Shown one piece after another: positions 58,360 through 64,000 of a stretch of 64,000 bases of DNA. The notes below the pieces were generated by a model. It did not search any database and was not told the DNA's origin. It saw only the letters and a program-made list of their open reading frames with translations. The stretch's first letter is position 1; each line of letters opens with the position of its first letter. Source of the DNA: Proteles cristata cristata (taxonomy: Eukaryota > Chordata > Mammalia > Carnivora > Hyaenidae); contig JAESUZ010001269.1 of NCBI GenBank assembly GCA_017311185.1, positions 620,001 through 684,000 of the forward strand. Direction: 5' to 3'. The translations under genes and the position numbers were made by a program.

Positions 58360-58790
58360 CATTTGCTGCGGCTGCCATAAATCAAGTGGCTTGAACAAAG
58401 GAATTCACTGTCTCCTAGTTCTGGAGGCTGGAAGGCTGAGGTCAAGTTGTCAGCCAGAGTGGGTTCCTTCTGCACTGTGTGGGGGAATCTGCTCCATGCC
58501 CTCCTCCCAGCTTCTGGCGGTTTGAGGGAAGCTTTGGTGTTCCCTGACTTGTAAATGCATCACTGCCATCCCTGTCTTCATCTTCACACGGCACTCTTCC
58601 TGTGTGCGTGTCTGTCTCTGTGCTCACATTTTTCCTCTATAAGAACACAGATCTGATGAGGACCCACCCCAGTGACCTCATCTCAACTTGATTATCTACA
58701 AAGACTCTATTTCCCAGTAAAGTCTTCTCTTAGAAGTATGGAGGTTAGGACCCCAACATCTCTTTGGATGATATATAATCCCACGTATTG
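58360..58790 (-). mobile_element. MaLR-type LTR (MLT1-like)
   Basis: Plus-strand landmarks 'ttctggaggctggaaggctg', 'gacctcatctcaacttgatt' and 'gaggttaggaccccaacatc' match the family seen at 9983-10366. It lies about 2.4 kb upstream of the C1QTNF3 start. Confidence 0.62.
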
Positions 58791-58899
58791 CCCTCTGAGC
58801 TGATTCTTGTGCGTAAGCCTCCTGGAGCTGCCTCATCTCGGTACAGTCTGCCACTGGCCTTCTGCTTTGCTGTCAGAAAGCAGGGGAATAGATGGATGC

Positions 58900-59085
58900 A
58901 TGCCCTAATGACCACTTTCCAATTGTGTACCATCAGGCAGGTCACTTTACCTCTCTCCTAGCCCCCCTGTTTCCTCATCTAAAAGATGGTAATAATGGGT
59001 TTGCTAAGAAAAGTCAGTGACCTAAAGGAAAGAAGTATTTTGCTGGCACATGGTAAATGCTTGACAAATTACAGATGTTGTTTTT
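58900..59085 (+). repeat. MIR SINE
   Basis: Order of 'caggcaggtcactttacctc', 'tgtttcctcatctaaaagat' and 'ggcacatggtaaatgcttga' is the MIR core and 3' end. Confidence 0.7.
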
Positions 59086-59112
59086 TCCTGTTGAGTTTAG
59101 GAGAGGACAGTT

Positions 59113-59291
59113 CAGGGATTCCCTAACCCTGGCTGCATATTAGAATCACCTCAGGGAACTTTTTAAAAACCACTGGTGCCCAGGCCTCTCGAGAGATCCT
59201 GACTCCATTGGTCTGGGAGGGGATCCAGGCGCTGATATATTTAGCAGCTTCCTGGTTTGTTTTAAGAGGCAGCCAGAATTGAGAACCACTA
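59113..59291 (+). mobile_element. MER5A-type hAT element
   Basis: Starts CAGGGATTCCCTAACCCTGG, contains 'gcatattagaatcacctcag' and ends in GAGAACCACT, the inverted partner of the start. It is a short non-autonomous DNA transposon. Confidence 0.78.
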
Positions 59292-59299
59292 GAATAGTT

Positions 59300-61107
59300 G
59301 AAAGGATTGAAAGCACCAATGGGAAGCCTCAATGCAATTCGAAGTCAGAAGATGTTGGCTTGTGGCTACTTCACTAGATAGTCCAGGTGGTGGGAGCACA
59401 GAGGACAGCTCTCAGGAGCCTTGTGAGCTAGGTGACCTGGATTGGAGAACCATTTCTGGCTTCATGGTCTCCCTGTAAAATCGTTTCCGGGCCCCACTGA
59501 TGAGGGAGCCACCTACTGAGCCACTCCCCTGGGCCTTCTCTCTCCCAGTGATACTCCATCCACTTACTTGACCACAAGATGCAGGTGTTATACTTCCCGG
59601 GCTGCACCTCCAGGCCTGGTAAAAACATCTTCAGTAAGAGTTAATGCCAGATAACAGCTGATGTGCGCCCTCCCTAGGGAGATTTGGCTAGGAGTGCTCA
59701 TCACAGATCTTCAAGAATTCTCCAGTGAGGAAATTTCGGATCTGTAGACTTGCAGGACGGGGATAACGGGGCCTCTTATTCTTCACTACGTGGGAACTGC
59801 TCGCTTTGAATAAGTATGAGTGGAAAGACCCTCACACTCGCGAATCGGAGAGCTTCTATGTTACAGAAAAATTGTCTCACTTCCCTACTCTATGCCCAGG
59901 ACCAGACCCCTTCTAAGCATAAATGTGGGCCCTAGAGGCAGCTGTTCTGCAGAAGTGATACAACCGGCATCAGTGGCTTTTGTTTCTCAGGTCTCTTTGC
60001 TGAGTAAGGAAGGCAGCTGTGGGTGGCTCTCCTGCCCCTCCTCTCTCTCCAGCTGCTCGATATCGCCTGTTCTCTGAGGCTTGGCTTTCTTACAGTGTCA
60101 CACTTGCCCCCTTAGCCTCAGACACTTGCCTCTCATCATCCTTTTAAATCCCAGGGTCTCTGCAATTCTTTTGGGGGAGGGCCAGTGACTTATTATGTGA
60201 GCGAATGAGTAATATTAACTGAGATGATATGTAAGTAGAAGCAATTTTAATGACAAAGCTACATAAATGCCCTTAAGTTAGGATCATAAAAGCCAGGAAT
60301 ATCCATTTGCTCTTTGGCCAAATTAATAAAAGTGTAGCAAATAAAACAAATGATAATTCTCTCCATTCCGATCTATTTGGGGTAGCATGTTTGGTTTGGC
60401 ACTTTCCATTTCTTCACTTTTAATCAAGAATATGTCAGAAGGATGAGTAGCTGGAGCCAAACAGCCTTCTTTTCACACAAAACAGGATGTTGTATCTTCA
60501 TCTGGCAGTAACTGACTTTAACCTTAGCTTTTGGAAATGCAGGGGAAAAGGAAATATAACCTGGGACGGGGGAATGCTTTTGCTAAACCCAGACACTCTA
60601 TACCTGAAGCCAGCTCAGTGTTCGGGAGTCACCCAGCTGCCTTCTGCTGCTGGTGTTAGAAAGGAGAAATGAGGTACTTTAAGTGGAGCGCAGCGGGGAA
60701 GCCTTCACTGTAAGAGGAGAGAGCAAGCACTCTCTTGCTCGCTCTGAACCAGTCCCCCGCCCCCCTGCCATTTCAGACAGAATTGATGCAGTTAAGCCCA
60801 AATTTCCTGGCAAGCCTGAGGGCAGGTTTTTCCAAAAGCCATCTCAGACCACAAAGGCACATGTCTAATCACGAAAGCAAACCTCTGGACACACGCTCTC
60901 TGTCTCCAGCTGGTTGTGTATGTTTTCTTCACACGTTAACAAAAACGTGCCAAGGTGTGACATTTATGAACCCCACCAACTGGGAGCTGTACACACATAT
61001 CCGTTGGCCTGTGGGGTGGGAAAGTGATGAATGGGGGCTGTCCTGCCCGGGGAGGAGGGCTGCTTCCCCTCTGGCATGCCTGCAGCCTTATTTATTACAC
61101 ACCGAAG
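59300..61107. other. Upstream region of C1QTNF3, no repeat named
   Basis: This is about 1.8 kb of apparently unique sequence. The AT-rich part at about 60190-60440 has several TAAT-type and ATAAA-type words and no repeat match by eye. Open frames up to 125 codons seem to be chance. Confidence 0.45.
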
Positions 61108-61115
61108 TATAAAAG
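61108..61115 (+). promoter_or_regulatory. C1QTNF3: TATA box of the C1QTNF3 promoter
   Basis: TATAAAAG lies 96 bases upstream of the start codon in a sequence that turns GC-rich just downstream. This is the right spacing for a focused TATA promoter with a short leader. No CpG island is apparent, which fits a tissue-restricted gene. The region just upstream (60960-61100) is not an obvious repeat. Confidence 0.7.
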
Positions 61116-61137
61116 CGCCCAGCCGTCTGCAGCTCCC

Positions 61138-61210
61138 ATCTCCAGCCCTGGCATCTGCCCGCGGAGCCTCGCCGTCTTCTCCGGGAGGCTCTGGGGCTCT
61201 GTTGACAATC
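61138..61210 (+). other. C1QTNF3: Predicted 5' UTR of C1QTNF3
   Basis: This GC-rich leader of about 70 bases runs from a cap site inferred about 30 bases below the TATA box to the start codon. It contains no upstream ATG. The exact cap position is an inference and could be off by several bases. Confidence 0.55.
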
Positions 61211-61513
61211 ATGCGCGGGAGGCAGCTCGTCTGTTGGCACCTGCTGGCTTTGCTTTTCCTCCCGTTTTGCCTCTGTCAAGATGAATACATGGAGGTGAGC
61301 GGAAGAGCTAATAAAGTAGTGGCGAGAATAGTGCAAAGCCACCAGCAGACTGGCCGTAGCGGCTCCAGGAGGGAGAAAGTGAGAGAGCGGAGCCATCCTA
61401 AAACTGGGACTGTGGATAATAACACTTCTGCAGACCTAAAATCCCTGAGACCGGATGAGCTACCGCCCCCCGAGGTAGATGACCTAGCCCAGATCACCCC
61501 ATTCTGGGGCCAG
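61211..61513 (+). CDS. C1QTNF3: C1QTNF3 (CTRP3) first coding exon, long-isoform form, partial
   Basis: This exon encodes the N-terminus of a secreted C1q/TNF-related adipokine; the collagen stalk and C1q domain lie in later exons outside the window. The 101 codons begin with a hydrophobic signal peptide (about residues 1-22, ending FLPFCLC) followed by QDEYME, which I recognise as the mature CTRP3 N-terminus. Residues 29-101 match the extra segment of the long isoform: a basic stretch (about 49-64), two overlapping N-glycosylation sequons at N70 and N71 (NNTS), then an acidic/proline part ending ITPFWGQ. The short form would stop at residue 28 (base 61294) and splice there. The ATG is chosen because it starts the signal peptide and has A at -3; no other ATG lies between the predicted cap site and it. 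Beyond base 61513 the frame reads only six more codons before TAA, as expected for intron. Identity is from memory of the human protein, with a few substitutions such as the second and third residues. Confidence 0.93.
61295..61300 (+). other. C1QTNF3: Proximal splice donor in C1QTNF3 exon 1 (short isoform)
   Basis: GAG|GTGAGC is close to the consensus donor. It falls in phase 0 straight after codon 28 (QDEYME). Use of this site gives the short CTRP3A-type protein, and the same bases read as Val-Ser in the long form. Confidence 0.85.
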
Positions 61514-61519
61514 GTACTC
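61514..61519 (+). other. C1QTNF3: Distal splice donor in C1QTNF3 exon 1 (long isoform)
   Basis: CAG|GTACTC follows codon 101 in phase 0, exactly 219 bases (73 codons) below the proximal donor. Positions +4 to +6 fit the consensus poorly, so it looks weaker than the proximal site. The 73-codon difference equals the known difference between CTRP3A (246 aa) and CTRP3B (319 aa). Confidence 0.8.
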
Positions 61520-62640
61520 GGAATTCTCTTCTAAGGGGTTACTGTGAAAGCTTAATGAGTTTGGCTGTTGTTCTTTTTTTCAGCTCTGATTCTTAGCATC
61601 AATGCTTTCTAGAAGTTTGCTGGGCTGCATGTGGGTGTCTTTCTGGGTTGCTCTGGGGGACCAGGGACTGCGGTCTCTATTAGAAAATCAGCAGAGGATG
61701 TGTGGGGACAGAGTGTCCCCCAGGAGAAAGGAGAACAGACCAGCCGGCTTCCCGCTGTGTTGTCACTTGGTTTCTTTCCTGCTCTCTTAGTGTGCAAAGC
61801 CGTGCTGACCTATGCAGATCATAAGAGGGTTGGATTTTCTTAATCCTTCCCAGCAGGGAGACACTGCTCTTTGAGGTTTTCACTTTGATGTGTTAGTTTA
61901 CTATGACATTTCTTGCCAGGCCTGTTTGTTTGATTTATAGCGGTCTGGGTTGCTAAGCCTCTCTGTTCAAGCCTGTGAACCAAAGAATTAGAACAAAAAA
62001 GACTGCATGTGTTTAAAAAGCAAAACTTCACTGTGTGATTTAATGCCTGATAATCACAAAGGACTTGATTTATTTCCCTGGGTGTAACCTCAGCATCTAA
62101 GGAAATATTTTTTAACTCTTTTGGGGTAGTATAGGAGCGAGATAAGCTTTCAGGGAAGTGAATTGCCAATTGGTGAAACTCCATTTAATTAAAAACATTA
62201 AGAACGGGACAAAATGGACATTAACCTACCGTCTCCACATCTAGCCTGTTGAAATCAGATGAGGGGGACAAGAAGAGTTACTTTGAATTACAGGAGCTTT
62301 GAACAAAGAGGTTTTAGAACAGTTGACTGTGTCTTTGCATTAAATAGTCCCTGAAAAGCTTCATGTAGTTGAAATCAAAAACCCGTCCCATCACAGACTG
62401 AAAGGTTTGGGTTGAGACTGGAGATGTGGTCAGCCTGAAATGCCACACATGATCAGCAGTAGATCTGGGGCTAACCTGGGATTTCTAACTTAACGGCGCA
62501 GTGCAGAATCCCAGACTGTTCCGTGAGACTGTGTCAAGAAAAACTTGTTTCTGTAAGGAGCCAAAAGAGATGATAACCTCGAAACACAATCCTATTTTTC
62601 AAAGGCCGCTTTTAGAGATTGTCCTTTCATCTGACAATCC

Positions 62641-62742
62641 TTTTTTTTTTTTTTTTTTGTAATCTACATCTTCTGTGGGGCTCGAAATCACAACCCCAAT
62701 ATCAAGAGTCACACACTCTACTGAGCCAGCCAGGCCCACCCC
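62641..62742 (-). mobile_element. Old short CAN SINE, minus, in intron 1
   Basis: Poly-T then 'gtggggctcgaaatcacaac' and 'ctactgagccagccaggccc'. It is flanked by TCATCTGACA at 62627-62636 and 62743-62752. The CT-rich middle is absent. Confidence 0.75.
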
Positions 62743-63118
62743 TCATCTGACACTGTTTGGCTAGAGGGTGACTAACGCTACTTTATATTTTCTTAGTGGT
62801 GACAATATTTTCATTTTTGTTCACGTCTTGACCTGGCCTTTTCATTTCAGTGATGGGATCTTTGCTGGATCCATCCTGGCTTTCTCTGTGTGAGCCCCCA
62901 ACATAGCAGAAGGCAGATGTAGGCTATCATTTCTTGTTATTTCTTGGCAACCAACACCCAGCAGACCATTGGAATCCAAATTACATTTCTACTTTGCCCT
63001 GCCTTCTAGTCCAAGGCAGCCAGCAGGCTGGAGTCAGATGTAAGGGATAAGAAGTCACTTCCTGGCTTTTTTTTTTTTGAAGTCTGAGGGGCTTTTGAAC
63101 CCTTCTTGGCTCCAGAAG

Positions 63119-63162
63119 CATTTTCAAAACCAAAACCAAAACCAAACCAAAACAAAAAAACC
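63119..63162. repeat. (AAAACC)n-like run
   Basis: AAAACC units decay into A-rich sequence. Confidence 0.85.
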
Positions 63163-63369
63163 CAACTGGAGATACTGAGGAGATTCAGACTCATTGATAT
63201 TCTGGAGATTCTCAATAACGACTCCCCTGCCAATGGGTATGGAGACTCACACTGCATTTAAGATTTTACCTCTTTCCCTTTCTTCCTTTTGTTTCCTGCC
63301 TCTTTTCTGTTAATTCTTCTTTTTTTCATTCACTCTTCCGCTAATGATTTCCGGGGCTTCTGCTATGCT

Positions 63370-63568
63370 CCAAGATTTATGATGGGAGTGAATATGTCCA
63401 AGTCTATGTCCAGACAGTTCTGAAGGGCCTCTTGGGGATAAATGAACAGATAATTGAATACCATATGATGAAATCTTTATAACAAGGCAGTTAGGGAGAA
63501 AGTGTTGGAGCGGTGGTGGCCACTGAGTTGGATCTCAAAGGTGAGACAAAAAGTATGGTTATCCACAC
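63370..63568 (+). repeat. Possible L2 fragment
   Basis: Weak resemblance of 'gataaatgaacagataattg' ... 'ggccactgagttggatctca' to old L2-class repeats; assignment is tentative. Confidence 0.3.
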
Positions 63569-63584
63569 AAGAAATAAAATTTTA

Positions 63585-63823
63585 TTTTATTTTTTATTTA
63601 AAATTTCTTTTTACATTTTTAATTTATTTTTGAGAGACAGAGTGAGACAGAGCATGAACTGGGGAGGGACAGAGAGAGAAGGAGACACAGAATAGGAAAC
63701 AGTCTCCAGGCTCTGAGCAAGCATTCAGCATAGAGCCCGATGCGGGGCTCGAATCCACAAACTGTGAGATCATGACCTGAACGGAAGTCGGATGCTCAAC
63801 CGACTGAGCCATTCAGGCGTCCC
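63585..63823 (-). mobile_element. CAN-type SINE, minus, in intron 1
   Basis: It is flanked by identical AAGAAATAAAATTTTA copies at 63569-63584 and 63824-63839. Confidence 0.96.
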
Positions 63824-64000
63824 AAGAAATAAAATTTTAAAATATGTGAGACAGCAAAGAGATAAGAGAGCCTGAGAAGAATGGGCATGACGGGCTCCTG
63901 AGCTGTGGGTAGAAAATGGGATGATCTTAGTGCCAGTCTGCAAGATTCTCTTGGCCGGTTAAGGAACTCAGACCTTTTGGCAGCAAAACCAGTTTGCCAG

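Larger units (their letters stand above)
61520..64000 (+). other. C1QTNF3: C1QTNF3 intron 1, 5' part
   Basis: Intronic sequence runs to the right edge with no second exon seen: there is no collagen Gly-X-Y coding and no CSKCC-type motif in any frame. It contains an old CAN SINE (62641-62742), a possible L2 piece (63370-63568) and a younger SINE (63585-63823). The rest appears unique. Confidence 0.7.

Noticed and set aside
61031..61210. Upstream in-frame ATG giving a longer C1QTNF3 protein
   Set aside because: It lies above the TATA box and would bury the signal peptide; the ATG at 61211 matches the known protein start.
3435..63823. tRNA genes suggested by A- and B-box-like sequences
   Set aside because: Every case is the tRNA-derived head of a SINE with a CT-rich body and A tail, not a free cloverleaf.
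1..64000. CRISPR array or phage-like system from many similar repeats
   Set aside because: The repeated units are dispersed retroposons of about 200 bp with target duplications, in both orientations, not short evenly spaced repeats.

Overview
The window is vertebrate nuclear DNA from a carnivore, most likely a cat (Felidae). The evidence is more than thirty copies of the tRNA-derived CAN-type SINE (head beginning GGGGCGCCTGGGTGGC, CT-rich middle, AATAAATAAA tail) in the form I know from cats rather than dogs, plus a carnivore-style L1. There is no operon, phage, CRISPR array or other prokaryotic system. Base composition and gene density are those of a mammalian intergenic region.

Only one gene is supported: the first coding exon of C1QTNF3 (CTRP3/cartducin, a secreted C1q/TNF-family adipokine), on the + strand at 61211-61513. 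It has a TATA box about 100 bases upstream and two alternative phase-0 splice donors, which would give the short (A) and long, 73-residue-extended (B) isoforms. Intron 1 then runs off the right edge. Roughly 61 kb to the left is upstream intergenic DNA with no convincing exon.

Layout: 1-13 kb is mostly unique sequence with scattered SINEs, MIRs, an old LINE-like block (about 2975-4010) and a MaLR-type LTR (9983-10366). 13.4-15 kb holds an 89-bp tandem duplication and old L1 pieces. 15-22.5 kb is a SINE-dense stretch with a SINE-in-SINE nest (21055-21470) and a Z-DNA-prone CA/CG tract (17119-17212). 22.6-29.1 kb is a decayed class I (gammaretrovirus-like) endogenous retrovirus on the minus strand, split by a later LTR. 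31.9-36.6 kb is a second decayed retrovirus on the plus strand, with a recognisable 5' LTR, RNase H and integrase remnants, three SINE insertions in its body and a stub of a 3' LTR. 36.8-37.7 kb looks like further old LTR sequence. 41.3-43.3 kb is an L1 on the minus strand with 20-bp target duplications, a frameshifted ORF1 and most of ORF2 deleted. 44-60 kb is intergenic DNA with SINEs, old LTR-like repeats, a hAT-type element, MER5A and MIRs. 60-64 kb contains the C1QTNF3 5' end.

The biology is therefore one gene start plus a layered record of retrotransposition. Target-site duplications were found by eye for most SINEs and give the insertion order in several places. Family names for old repeats are from memory and should be checked with RepeatMasker.
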